A stretch of DNA of 7,140 nucleotides from positions 1-7,140 of the forward strand of contig CAIJEA010000531.1 in NCBI GenBank assembly GCA_903819605.1. The letters run 5' to 3'. The stretch comes from an uncultured cyanobacterium (GTDB taxonomy: Bacteria > Cyanobacteriota > Cyanobacteriia > Pseudanabaenales > Pseudanabaenaceae). The position numbers and the translations under genes were made by a program. The notes under the pieces are model-generated. The model was not told the DNA's origin and made no database searches. It was given only the letters and a program-made list of their open reading frames with translations. Below, one piece after another: positions 1 through 4,759 of this stretch. Numbering within the stretch: the first letter of the stretch is position 1; each line of letters starts with the position of its first letter.

Positions 1-37
1 TTATCAAGCGTTTCTCAAGAGTTGCTGTATCTAGCAT
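1..37 (-). CDS. Partial gene, N-terminal 12 codons only, product unknown
   Basis: An ATG at 37-35 on the minus strand opens a reading frame that stays open to the window edge and reads MLDTATLEKRLI. A GGAG ribosome binding site lies 6 bases upstream (44-47). A near-consensus promoter (85-112) points at it, with an expected leader of about 40 bases. The leucine and charge pattern (TLEKRL) resembles the start of short coiled-coil cyanobacterial proteins, but too little is visible to assign a family. A competing plus-strand frame is open from 1 to the TAG at 70-72. It lacks comparable upstream support within the window, so the minus-strand reading is preferred. The gene is divergent from the cassette that starts at 386. 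Confidence 0.55.
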   Translation of the reverse strand, partial: MLDTATLEKRLI

Positions 38-84
38 GGGCTGCTCCAAGATCGAAAGTTATTACTCAGTAGTCTAGCTAAAAA

Positions 85-112
85 ATTGTAACTGTGTTCA
101 AGTCAGTGTCAA
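85..112 (-). promoter_or_regulatory. Sigma70-type promoter for the left-edge minus-strand gene
   Basis: Read on the minus strand, a perfect -35 TTGACA (112-107) is followed after 16 bases by TACAAT (90-85), which matches 5 of 6 consensus -10 positions. The expected start near 78 gives a leader of about 41 bases to the ATG at 37. This is the best promoter match I found in the window. Confidence 0.65.
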
Positions 113-123
113 TATAAACAAAA

Positions 124-158
124 GTAAGGTGCGTTGCACTTCAATTAACGCACGCTAC
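124..158. repeat. Degenerate cyanobacterial GTGCGTT...AACGCAC hairpin repeat
   Basis: GTGCGTT (129-135) and AACGCAC (147-153) form a perfect 7-bp inverted repeat around an 11-base loop, flanked by GTAAG and GCTAC. Core and flanks resemble the dispersed palindrome of type GGTGCGTTA...TAACGCACC that I recall as widespread between cyanobacterial genes. The loop side is degenerate, so this looks like an old copy. No function can be read from it. Confidence 0.6.
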
Positions 159-165
159 AAGATCA

Positions 166-206
166 GCGATCGCTATTACCGTGAGTCGTGACTTCTAGGC
201 TATCGC
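166..206 (+). repeat. 41-bp HIP1-bounded repeat, copy 1
   Basis: The copy begins with GCGATCGC, continues TATTAC-CGTGAGTCGTGA, and ends with GCTATCGC, a one-base variant of HIP1. It has exactly the same length and orientation as copies at 3122, 3185, 3259 and 4037. The ends are self-complementary. TTAC can pair with GTGA across an 8-base loop, allowing an imperfect hairpin. This copy lies upstream of the 386-3085 cassette, opposite the cluster downstream of it. Confidence 0.8.
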
Positions 207-208
207 CA

Positions 209-232
209 CAACAATCATCTTCTCAAGTTTGT
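209..232 (+). repeat. 24-bp companion repeat, copy A
   Basis: This segment starts CAACAATCATC and ends AAGTTTGT. It matches 3093-3116 at 23 of 24 positions, differing only at C216/T3100. Here it lies after the 41-bp element, whereas at 3093 it lies before one, so the two modules form a longer alternating composite repeat. Degenerate relatives may occupy the spacers at 3163-3184 and 3226-3258. Confidence 0.75.
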
Positions 233-310
233 GATTAAGCGATAGCGATCTCAATCTCAATCAACAACAAATATTCTCAAATGATTTGATGTGTTTTAGA
301 AAGAGATCAC

Positions 311-339
311 TTTAAATAATATCTTTACAATATGATAAT
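311..339 (+). promoter_or_regulatory. Possible promoter for the 386-3085 cassette
   Basis: TTTAAA (311-316) and GATAAT (334-339) are separated by 17 bases and would start transcription about 40 bases before the ATG at 386. Both hexamers are imperfect and the region is AT-rich, so chance matches are likely. No operator is evident. Confidence 0.3.
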
Positions 340-385
340 CTTATGAAACTCAATGATGATTTCTTCGCAAAAGTGAGGTGTAAGT

Positions 386-700
386 ATGAATACAACTGTC
401 ATGATCGTAGGGATTGTTGCATTAGTTTTGATTGCGATTGTTTGGCTTCTCCGCGATCGCATAACGTCTCTGTCGGTGAATGCGAAAAAACGCACAATGC
501 AGGTTAAAGCTAAGCCAACTGAGCCAATACAGGATGACCCACCAGTAAACGTCGTGTTTAAGGGCAATAAACTACGGGGTGAGGGTGAATACCGTATGCG
601 TAATACTGAGTTTTCGGAAAACGATGTTGATGGTAAGCAGAAAGTGGAATTGGGTTATGATGATCCACTGAAAGACTCAAGCGACAAAAATAACTCATAA
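386..700 (+). CDS. Small membrane-anchored protein, function unknown, first gene of the STAND/TPR cassette
   Basis: This is a 104-residue protein. The ATG is supported by a GTGAGGTG ribosome binding site (373-380). Residues 4-22 form one hydrophobic segment followed by LLRDR, so the protein is probably a single-pass membrane protein with its C-terminal part in the cytoplasm (positive-inside rule). Residues 31-42 are basic. Residues 50-53 (DDPP) look like a linker. Residues 57-90 contain two similar short stretches, GNKLRGEGE and ENDVDGKQK, spaced about 20 residues apart. Their alternating hydrophobic and Asn/Gly pattern recalls parallel beta-solenoid segments seen in small cyanobacterial proteins beside NTPase genes. 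That fold is inference and I assign no family. The tail is acidic and polar. The gene ends 11 bases before the ATPase gene, suggesting an operon in which it may anchor or sense for the ATPase/TPR protein. Confidence 0.8.
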   Translation: MNTTVMIVGIVALVLIAIVWLLRDRITSLSVNAKKRTMQVKAKPTEPIQDDPPVNVVFKGNKLRGEGEYRMRNTEFSENDVDGKQKVELGYDDPLKDSSDKNNS

Positions 701-711
701 ACGCTGGATCA

Positions 712-1476
712 ATGGCAAAACTGCGTAAATTAGCGAACCGTACAAAGGAACTTGAAATATTTCTACAAATGGCACAGGGCAATCATGATTGCCGCATTAT
801 GCTTATTGAAGGAGAATCAGGCATGGGGAAATCATCGCTTCTCAGCAGATTTCAGCAACAATGTCCAGACACAGTGAAATATGTGCCGTTTGATTGCAAA
901 GGCTTAGATAGTATTGCAGCGTTTTTGTCGGAAGTTGTAAATGATTTGGGACGGGCGCAATTTCCTACTTTTGTAAAACAACTTAGAACTTTTATACAAG
1001 GAAGTGTTGATTTTTCTGAAAATGATATTGAAGCACAAACAATTTCCATAGCAATTCATGGGACTAGTATCGATCCACAAGCGCAGGAACATCGTTTACG
1101 GCAGTTACATGATGCTTTTTTTAATGATTTAGAGAGATTTGAGCATCAAATAGTAATTACACTTGATACTTACCAAATGGCAAGTAAGTCATTACAGGAT
1201 TGGATTGAAGGCACATGGTTAAGAACTGTTGTACGACGTTTAGAAAAGGTGACAACAGTGATTGCTGGGCAGGCAACTCCAAATCCAAGCAATTCGGTTT
1301 GGGGGCATGAATGTGAACATTTTAAACTGACTTCGATTGACGATCTAAAGGCGTGGTGTGAGTTTTGTTCAGATCTACCCGATCATGCGATTAAACCAAT
1401 CTTAATCGGGTTTAAAGGTCATCCTAAAAGTGTTCATGAAATGTTGTTAGAAGTGATAAAAAGTGGTCAGTATTGA
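712..1476 (+). CDS. P-loop ATPase of STAND/AAA type, probably the N-terminal half of a split STAND-TPR protein
   Basis: This 254-residue protein has an N-terminal NRTKELEIF segment (residues 9-17), typical of STAND and Orc-like ATPases just before the P-loop. Walker A is GESGMGKSS at 34-42. Walker B is QIVITLDTYQ (146-155) with Asp152; relatives I recall often carry Glu where Gln155 is, so hydrolysis may be weak. RRLEKVTTVIAG (175-186) resembles a sensor strand, and KGHPKSVHEM (235-244) resembles the GxP motif that ends STAND nucleotide-binding modules. The protein stops right after this motif, where STAND proteins normally continue into a winged helix. That winged helix is encoded in another frame by the next gene, which overlaps by 14 bases. 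This product is therefore either one subunit of a pair or a frameshifted fragment. No strong ribosome binding site precedes ATG 712, so translation is probably coupled to the small gene upstream. Confidence 0.85.
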   Translation: MAKLRKLANRTKELEIFLQMAQGNHDCRIMLIEGESGMGKSSLLSRFQQQCPDTVKYVPFDCKGLDSIAAFLSEVVNDLGRAQFPTFVKQLRTFIQGSVDFSENDIEAQTISIAIHGTSIDPQAQEHRLRQLHDAFFNDLERFEHQIVITLDTYQMASKSLQDWIEGTWLRTVVRRLEKVTTVIAGQATPNPSNSVWGHECEHFKLTSIDDLKAWCEFCSDLPDHAIKPILIGFKGHPKSVHEMLLEVIKSGQY

Positions 1477-3085
1477 AGAGATCCTAAAACGAGTTCAGCA
1501 AGCCGAAACAGAGACAGAACGGCAGTGGATATTGCTGGAATTACAAATGAGTCAGATGCCTGATGATTTGGTATCTATGCTCTGGGCGGCGGCAATTCCA
1601 CATTTTTTCGATGCTAATATTTTGGCGGCGTTAAGACCAGAGTTAGCAGAACAAGCGGATAAATTGTATGAAAAGTTAAAGACGTTAACCGTTGTTGAGG
1701 AATTTCCTAAACTAGGATATAACATCCATGAACTAACACGAAATGTGTTATTAAATCAACTTTGGCAGCATGATAAAGATGGATTTTTGAGGTTATCCCA
1801 ACGAGCGGCGGATTACTTCTTTTCTGAAAAAATGTCGTCAGAAGAAGATGTGGAATTTTGTTATCACGAGATCCTTAATGAAGGTGAGGCACAGACTGGA
1901 AGACTGTTGGATAGAGTCATTGATTGGTGGACTTATAATCAAATTGAGCGTTTACAAGCCGCTGTTCAAGGTTTTCGAGAACATGAAATTGCTGATAGAT
2001 TAGATGCTTTTGGAAAAGGGTTTTCCCTCCATTTACAGGGAGTTGTCAAAATCCGTTCTGGTCATTATGCAGAAGCTGAGTCATTTTTAAGTCGTACAGA
2101 AACCTTTTACAAAGAAATAAACCTAAAAAACCTGCGCTATATTACTACCTTGTTACGAGATATTGGTAATAGCAAGCAAGAACAGGGTAATTATGACAGT
2201 TCGGTTTATTTCTATGAAAATGCTCTATCAATAAGTGAAGAGCAATTAGGAGGAAATCATCTCGATACTTCTTTTAGTCTGAATAATTTAGCGGGACTTT
2301 ATCAAGATAAAGGAAAATATGATGAGGCGGAATCTCTCTATCTTCGCTCACTGAAAATCTGTGAAGAGCAATTAGGAGAAAATCATCCCGATACTTCTTT
2401 TAGTCTGAATAATTTAGCGGGACTTTATAAAAAGAAAGGAAAATATGATGAGGCGAAATCTCTCTATCTTCGAGCACTGAAAATCCGTGAAGAGCAACTA
2501 GGAGAAAATCATCCTAATACTGCCAATAGCCTGAATAATTTAGCGGGACTTTATCAAAATAAAGGAAAATATGATGAGGCGGAATCTCTCTATCTTCGAG
2601 CACTGAAAATCCGTGAAGAGCAATTAGGAGAAAATCATCCTGATACTGCCAATAGCCTGAATAATTTAGCGGGACTTTATAAAAACAAAGGACGATATGA
2701 TGAAGCAGAATCCCTCTATCTTCGCTCACTGAAAATCCGTGAAGAGCAACTAGGACCAAATCATCCTGATACTGCTACTAGTCTAGATAATTTAGCAGAA
2801 CTTTATAAAAGTCAAAAACGGAATTCAGAAGCAATTTCATTATTAGAAAGATGGAAAGCCATTAAACGAGATCGTCAAGAGACTAAAAATAAATCATATG
2901 CCGATCGTATTTGGACACTAGGAAAACTTTATGAAAAATGTCAACAATTTCCTCAAGCAGTCGCAGCCTATGAAGAAACATTATTTCTCTTTAATCATTT
3001 ATTAGAGCCTAAACACCCACAAATACTCGTTTTAAAAGCTGAATTAGCTCGTTTAAAAAGGAATATGAAAAAAGTAAAAAAGTAG
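1463..3085 (+). CDS. Winged-helix and tetratricopeptide-repeat protein, C-terminal half of a STAND-TPR system
   Basis: The product has 540 residues from GTG at 1463, with a weak AGAAG ribosome binding site at 1449-1453. Residues about 35-120 (AAAIPHFFDANILAAL, then YNIHELTRNVLL and SQRAADYFF) look like the winged helix and helical bundle that follow a STAND NTPase. Residues 120-235 are helical and probably degenerate TPRs. Residues 236-450 hold kinesin-light-chain-type 42-residue TPRs (pattern EEQLGENHPDT, SLNNLAGLY, KYDEAESLY), nearly identical to each other. Two weaker repeats follow (450-525) and then a lysine-rich tail. TPRs bind protein partners; in STAND proteins they usually form the sensor arm. 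The start overlaps the end of the ATPase gene in the +1 frame. Deleting one A from the A5 run at 1458-1462 would fuse both into a protein of about 790 residues. Whether this is natural coupling or a frameshift cannot be settled here. Confidence 0.85.
   Translation: MVSIEEILKRVQQAETETERQWILLELQMSQMPDDLVSMLWAAAIPHFFDANILAALRPELAEQADKLYEKLKTLTVVEEFPKLGYNIHELTRNVLLNQLWQHDKDGFLRLSQRAADYFFSEKMSSEEDVEFCYHEILNEGEAQTGRLLDRVIDWWTYNQIERLQAAVQGFREHEIADRLDAFGKGFSLHLQGVVKIRSGHYAEAESFLSRTETFYKEINLKNLRYITTLLRDIGNSKQEQGNYDSSVYFYENALSISEEQLGGNHLDTSFSLNNLAGLYQDKGKYDEAESLYLRSLKICEEQLGENHPDTSFSLNNLAGLYKKKGKYDEAKSLYLRALKIREEQLGENHPNTANSLNNLAGLYQNKGKYDEAESLYLRALKIREEQLGENHPDTANSLNNLAGLYKNKGRYDEAESLYLRSLKIREEQLGPNHPDTATSLDNLAELYKSQKRNSEAISLLERWKAIKRDRQETKNKSYADRIWTLGKLYEKCQQFPQAVAAYEETLFLFNHLLEPKHPQILVLKAELARLKRNMKKVKK
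2237..2866 (+). repeat. 126-bp tandem repeats encoding kinesin-light-chain TPRs
   Basis: The string GAAGAGCAA recurs at 2237, 2363, 2489, 2615 and 2741, exactly 126 bases (42 codons) apart. Units one to four are almost identical at the DNA level, including synonymous positions; the fifth decays after about 2800. Units one and two share ACTTCTTTTAGTCTG, while units three and four share a different version beginning ACTGCCAATAGC, so duplication in pairs or gene conversion is likely. Copy number may vary between strains. Confidence 0.92.
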
Positions 3086-3092
3086 ATCGCCT

Positions 3093-3116
3093 CAACAATT
3101 ATCTTCTCAAGTTTGT
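3093..3116 (+). repeat. 24-bp companion repeat, copy B
   Basis: This segment matches 209-232 at 23 of 24 positions and lies 8 bases after the stop codon of the TPR gene. Together with the 41-bp elements it places related DNA on both sides of the three-gene cassette. Confidence 0.75.
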
Positions 3117-3121
3117 AAGGC

Positions 3122-3162
3122 GCGATCGCTATTACTGTGAGTCGTGATTTTTAGGCGATCGC
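3122..3162 (+). repeat. 41-bp HIP1-bounded repeat, copy 2
   Basis: Perfect GCGATCGC octamers stand at both ends (3122-3129 and 3155-3162), enclosing TATTAC, TGTGAGTC and GTGATTTTTAG. It is the least degenerate copy, so it serves as the reference. It begins 37 bases after the TPR gene stop and could form an imperfect hairpin at the end of that transcript. Confidence 0.85.
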
Positions 3163-3184
3163 ACCAATAATCTATCTCCTAAAG

Positions 3185-3225
3185 GCGATCGCTATTACTA
3201 TGAGTCGTGATTTTCAGCCGATCGC
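3185..3225 (+). repeat. 41-bp HIP1-bounded repeat, copy 3
   Basis: This copy has the same length and orientation as copy 2 and starts 63 bases after it. The left octamer is perfect; the right one is CCGATCGC. The internal CTATGAGTCGTGATTTTCAG differs from copy 2 at a few positions. The 22-base spacer before it faintly resembles the 24-bp companion repeat. Confidence 0.85.
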
Positions 3226-3258
3226 TTTAACGATATATTTTCTATGGGTTTGCTGAAG

Positions 3259-3299
3259 GCGATCGTTATTACTGTGAGTCGTGATTTCTAGGCGATCGC
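3259..3299 (+). repeat. 41-bp HIP1-bounded repeat, copy 4
   Basis: This copy starts 74 bases after copy 3. The left octamer is GCGATCGT and the right one is perfect and overlaps a further CGATCGC. It ends 10 bases before the probable -35 of the higBA promoter. Confidence 0.85.
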
Positions 3300-3309
3300 C
3301 GATCGCAGG

Positions 3310-3337
3310 TTGATTTTTTACGAAATTGCGATATAAA
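3310..3337 (+). promoter_or_regulatory. Probable higBA promoter
   Basis: TTGATT (3310-3315) and TATAAA (3332-3337) are 16 bases apart, with transcription expected near 3344 and a leader of about 27 bases to the higB ATG. The inverted repeat at 3338-3356 covers the likely start point, as expected for an autoregulated toxin-antitoxin operon. Confidence 0.5.
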
Positions 3338-3356
3338 TGTTATGCTTGACGTAACA
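3338..3356. promoter_or_regulatory. Candidate HigA operator
   Basis: TGTTA (3338-3342) and TAACA (3352-3356) form an inverted repeat with a 9-base spacer, just downstream of the probable -10 element. HigA-type antitoxins usually repress their own promoter by binding such palindromes. The arms are short, so this is only a candidate. Confidence 0.4.
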
Positions 3357-3370
3357 CATAAAACTTGCCT

Positions 3371-3655
3371 ATGCCTCAAAAATATAAGGACAAACGTACT
3401 GCCAAATTTGCGGCTGGCGATCGTGTCAAAGAATTTCAAGGATTTGAAAGACAAGCATACAAACGTCTAGAAATTCTAGAAGCCGCACCTAATAAAGAAG
3501 CTCTTATGGCATTGCCAAGTAACCGTTTTGAGGCATTAGGCGGAGATCGAAAAGGGCAGTACAGCATCCGCATAAATGACAAATGGCGTATTTGTTTTGA
3601 GTGGACAGAAACAGAAAATCGCCCATTCAATATCGAAATTGTCGATTATCACTAA
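3371..3655 (+). CDS. higB: HigB-type toxin of a type II toxin-antitoxin pair (RelE/ParE superfamily)
   Basis: This 94-residue protein matches the HigB plasmid-maintenance-killer family along its whole length: KYKDKRTAKF near the N-terminus, RVKEFQGFERQAYKRL (18-33), NRFEALGGDRKGQYSIRIND (51-70), KWRICFEW (71-78) and the terminal EIVDYH. Family members cleave mRNA in association with the ribosome and slow growth until bound by antitoxin. The basic residues in GDRKGQYSIRIN and KWR belong to the conserved core of the fold. A TTG at 3365 would add two residues; ATG 3371 fits the family length better. The toxin gene precedes the antitoxin gene, which is typical of higBA and the reverse of most type II pairs. 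Nothing appears truncated. Confidence 0.93.
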   Translation: MPQKYKDKRTAKFAAGDRVKEFQGFERQAYKRLEILEAAPNKEALMALPSNRFEALGGDRKGQYSIRINDKWRICFEWTETENRPFNIEIVDYH

Positions 3656-3660
3656 AGGAG
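3654..3660 (+). promoter_or_regulatory. Strong ribosome binding site fixing the higA start
   Basis: AAAGGAG overlaps the higB stop codon and lies 9 bases before ATG 3670. It selects that ATG over the in-frame start at 3601 inside higB. A stronger site for antitoxin than for toxin would favour excess antitoxin. Confidence 0.75.
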
Positions 3661-3669
3661 AAAACAACT

Positions 3670-3981
3670 ATGGCAAGACCTGCAATTCACGCTGGCGAAA
3701 TCTTAGCAGATGAATTAGAAGAACTGGGAATTAGTGCATCAGAACTAGCGCGATCGCTCCATATCCCCACAAATCGGATTACGCAAATTCTCAAAGGGCA
3801 AAGAGGTATCACGGCTGACACTGCATTACGTCTAGGACGATGGTTTGGCACTGGTGCAGAGCTATGGCTTAATTTGCAAAAAGCTTATGAGTTACGACTA
3901 GCTGAGGAGTTGGCGGGAGAAGAAATTCAAAAAACGATTCAACCTCGTTCATCAAACAATCAGCAGTTAGTTCAAGTTTAA
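3670..3981 (+). CDS. higA: HigA-type antitoxin, XRE-family helix-turn-helix
   Basis: This 103-residue protein reads MARPAIHAGEILADELEELG at the N-terminus, the usual HigA/VapI opening (HPGEIL..E.LE..G). A helix-turn-helix follows at about 22-44 (SASELARSLHIPTNRITQIL) and then GQRGITADTALRLGRWFGT (43-61), a conserved family stretch, and AELWLNLQKAYELRLAE (63-79). HigA binds and neutralises HigB and represses the operon promoter through the helix-turn-helix. The gene begins 14 bases after the higB stop, behind a strong ribosome binding site, so the two are surely cotranscribed. The last 13 residues are polar and probably disordered. A HIP1 site lies within the helix-turn-helix coding region (3750-3757). 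Confidence 0.94.
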   Translation: MARPAIHAGEILADELEELGISASELARSLHIPTNRITQILKGQRGITADTALRLGRWFGTGAELWLNLQKAYELRLAEELAGEEIQKTIQPRSSNNQQLVQV

Positions 3982-4036
3982 ATAGATAAATTTGGGTTAT
4001 TGAGAATGCGATCGCTGTTTGATTTTTCTTGAAGTG

Positions 4037-4077
4037 GCGATTGCTATTACCGTGAGTCTTGATTTTTAAGCGATCAC
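4037..4077 (+). repeat. 41-bp HIP1-bounded repeat, copy 5
   Basis: This degenerate copy (ends GCGATTGC and GCGATCAC) keeps the 41-bp length and the TATTACCGTGAGTC core. Its core has TCTTGATT where the other copies have TCGTGA, which creates a TTGATT hexamer at 4059-4064 suitable as a -35 element for the next operon. An extra HIP1 octamer stands just upstream at 4008-4015. Confidence 0.75.
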
Positions 4078-4087
4078 TGTTTAGCAT
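4059..4087 (+). promoter_or_regulatory. Probable promoter of the YefM/RelE-type operon
   Basis: TTGATT (4059-4064) and TAGCAT (4082-4087) have the ideal 17-base spacing, each matching 4 of 6 consensus positions. Transcription would start near 4094, inside the first TGTACA of the operator. TACAAT at 4095-4100 is an alternative -10 but has no matching -35. Confidence 0.4.
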
Positions 4088-4110
4088 TTAGATGTACAAT
4101 TAGATGTACA
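4088..4110. promoter_or_regulatory. YefM-type operator: two TTAGATGTACA direct repeats with TGTACA palindromes
   Basis: The 11-bp sequence TTAGATGTACA occurs at 4088-4098 and 4100-4110, a 12-bp period. Each copy carries the palindrome TGTACA (4093-4098 and 4105-4110). The E. coli yefM-yoeB operator is known to contain TGTACA-core palindromes with 12-bp centre-to-centre spacing, bound by the YefM antitoxin and the complex. The match in core, spacing and position before a YefM/Phd-type gene makes autoregulation very likely. Confidence 0.75.
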
Positions 4111-4111
4111 G

Positions 4112-4396
4112 ATGGATTTTAAAACAATGCTGTCCAATATTCCTATTACTGAAGCAAGACATGAGCTAACCTCATTACCTGAAAAGCTAACCCAGCAAGG
4201 CGGCACACTTGCGATTACTCGCAGAGGCAAGCCCGTCCTAGCGGTGATGACATGGCAGCATTACGAAGCAATACTCGAAACTTTAGAAATACTTGGTGAC
4301 ACAAACCTCATGGCTAACTTGCGCCAAGGGATTACCGAAGCGAAATCAGAACAGGGAGTAGATTGGGAATCAGCTAAACGAGAATTGGATTTGTAA
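4112..4396 (+). CDS. YefM/Phd-family antitoxin
   Basis: This protein has 94 residues from ATG 4112, or 89 from ATG 4127. The N-terminal domain matches the Phd/YefM fold: IPITEARHELTSLPEKL (10-26), a strand TLAITRRGKPVLAVM (32-46), then WQHYEAILETLEIL (48-61). The family binds operator DNA through this domain, and the extended C-terminus wraps and inhibits the toxin; here residues 64-94 (LMANLRQGITEAKSEQGVDW...) fit that role. Neither ATG has a clear ribosome binding site. ATG 4112 sits one base after the operator and only about 18 bases from the expected transcript start, so ATG 4127, giving MLSNIPITEAR, may be the true start. The stop overlaps the toxin ATG by one base, so translation is coupled. 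Confidence 0.88.
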   Translation: MDFKTMLSNIPITEARHELTSLPEKLTQQGGTLAITRRGKPVLAVMTWQHYEAILETLEILGDTNLMANLRQGITEAKSEQGVDWESAKRELDL

Positions 4397-4725
4397 TGTA
4401 TCGCATCGTCATTCAGCCTACGGCTTTAAAATTATTAAAGGAAATCAGCGATCGCCATATCCGTCAAAAGCTTAGCGATCGCATCGATAAGCTCCAAGAA
4501 TCTCCCGAAATGCAAGGCAAACCATTACTCGGTGAACTAGATGGTTATTACAGTGTGCGGGCAGTCGGACAAAGATATCGCATTATTTACGCGATCGAGC
4601 AAGCTCAAGTCACTGTGATGATTGTAGCTTTGGGAATTCGGAAAGATGACAGTAAACAGGATGTATATGCTCTTGCTAAAAAATTATTGAGATTAGGACT
4701 TCTAGACGAGCCAGATGATGATTGA
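4396..4725 (+). CDS. RelE/ParE-superfamily toxin
   Basis: This 109-residue protein opens with MYRIVIQPTALKLLKEI, followed by a helical region HIRQKLSDRIDKLQESP (21-37). The family core comes next: KPLLGELDGYYSVRAVGQRY (42-61), RIIYAIE (62-68) and VTVMIVALGIRKD (72-84). Arg55, Arg60 and Arg62 lie where RelE-type toxins place basic residues for RNA contact. RelE members cleave mRNA on the ribosome and ParE members poison gyrase; the sequence alone does not decide, though pairing with a YefM/Phd antitoxin and a TGTACA operator favours RelE-like activity. Most relatives end near DVY; this one adds about 20 residues (ALAKKLLRLGLLDEPDDD) with an acidic tail. The ATG overlaps the antitoxin stop (TAATG). 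Two HIP1 octamers lie within the gene near 4448 and 4476. Confidence 0.87.
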   Translation: MYRIVIQPTALKLLKEISDRHIRQKLSDRIDKLQESPEMQGKPLLGELDGYYSVRAVGQRYRIIYAIEQAQVTVMIVALGIRKDDSKQDVYALAKKLLRLGLLDEPDDD

Positions 4726-4759
4726 AATTCAGAATTGAAGAATAGAAGTGCTAGGAAAG

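Larger units (their letters stand above)
38..385. other. Noncoding divergent intergenic region
   Basis: I see no convincing gene in this 348-base stretch between the minus-strand gene at 1-37 and the plus-strand gene at 386. It contains the divergent promoter at 85-112, a hairpin repeat at 124-158, one full copy of the 41-bp HIP1-bounded repeat at 166-206, a 24-bp companion repeat at 209-232, and a low-complexity stretch of repeated TCAATC near 251-264. The final 70 bases are AT-rich and probably hold the promoter for the downstream cassette. Confidence 0.7.

Noticed and set aside
1..72. Plus-strand open frame ending at TAG 70-72, possible 3' end of a gene
   Set aside because: The frame is short and another plus-strand frame is also open. 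The minus-strand start in the same place has a ribosome binding site and a near-consensus promoter, so it is the better reading.
325..567. Minus-strand open frame of 80 codons overlapping the small membrane protein gene
   Set aside because: It has no clear ribosome binding site and an unlikely composition, and it is antisense to a gene with a good start and membrane segment.
1455..1480. Programmed -1 ribosomal frameshift joining the ATPase and TPR frames
   Set aside because: The TPR frame is +1 relative to the ATPase frame, and no X XXY YYZ slippery heptamer in the needed phase is seen.
2514..2759. Minus-strand open frame of 81 codons with internal repeats
   Set aside because: It is the antisense shadow of the 126-bp TPR repeats; its repeated amino-acid pattern simply mirrors them.
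3122..3299. CRISPR-like array: three 41-bp repeats with spacers of 22 and 33 bases
   Set aside because: The spacers are unequal and seem related to each other, further copies are dispersed at 166 and 4037, the ends are HIP1 octamers, and no cas gene is present.
3601..3669. Longer start for HigA inside the higB gene
   Set aside because: The added 23 residues are the out-of-frame reading of higB, and a strong ribosome binding site marks ATG 3670.
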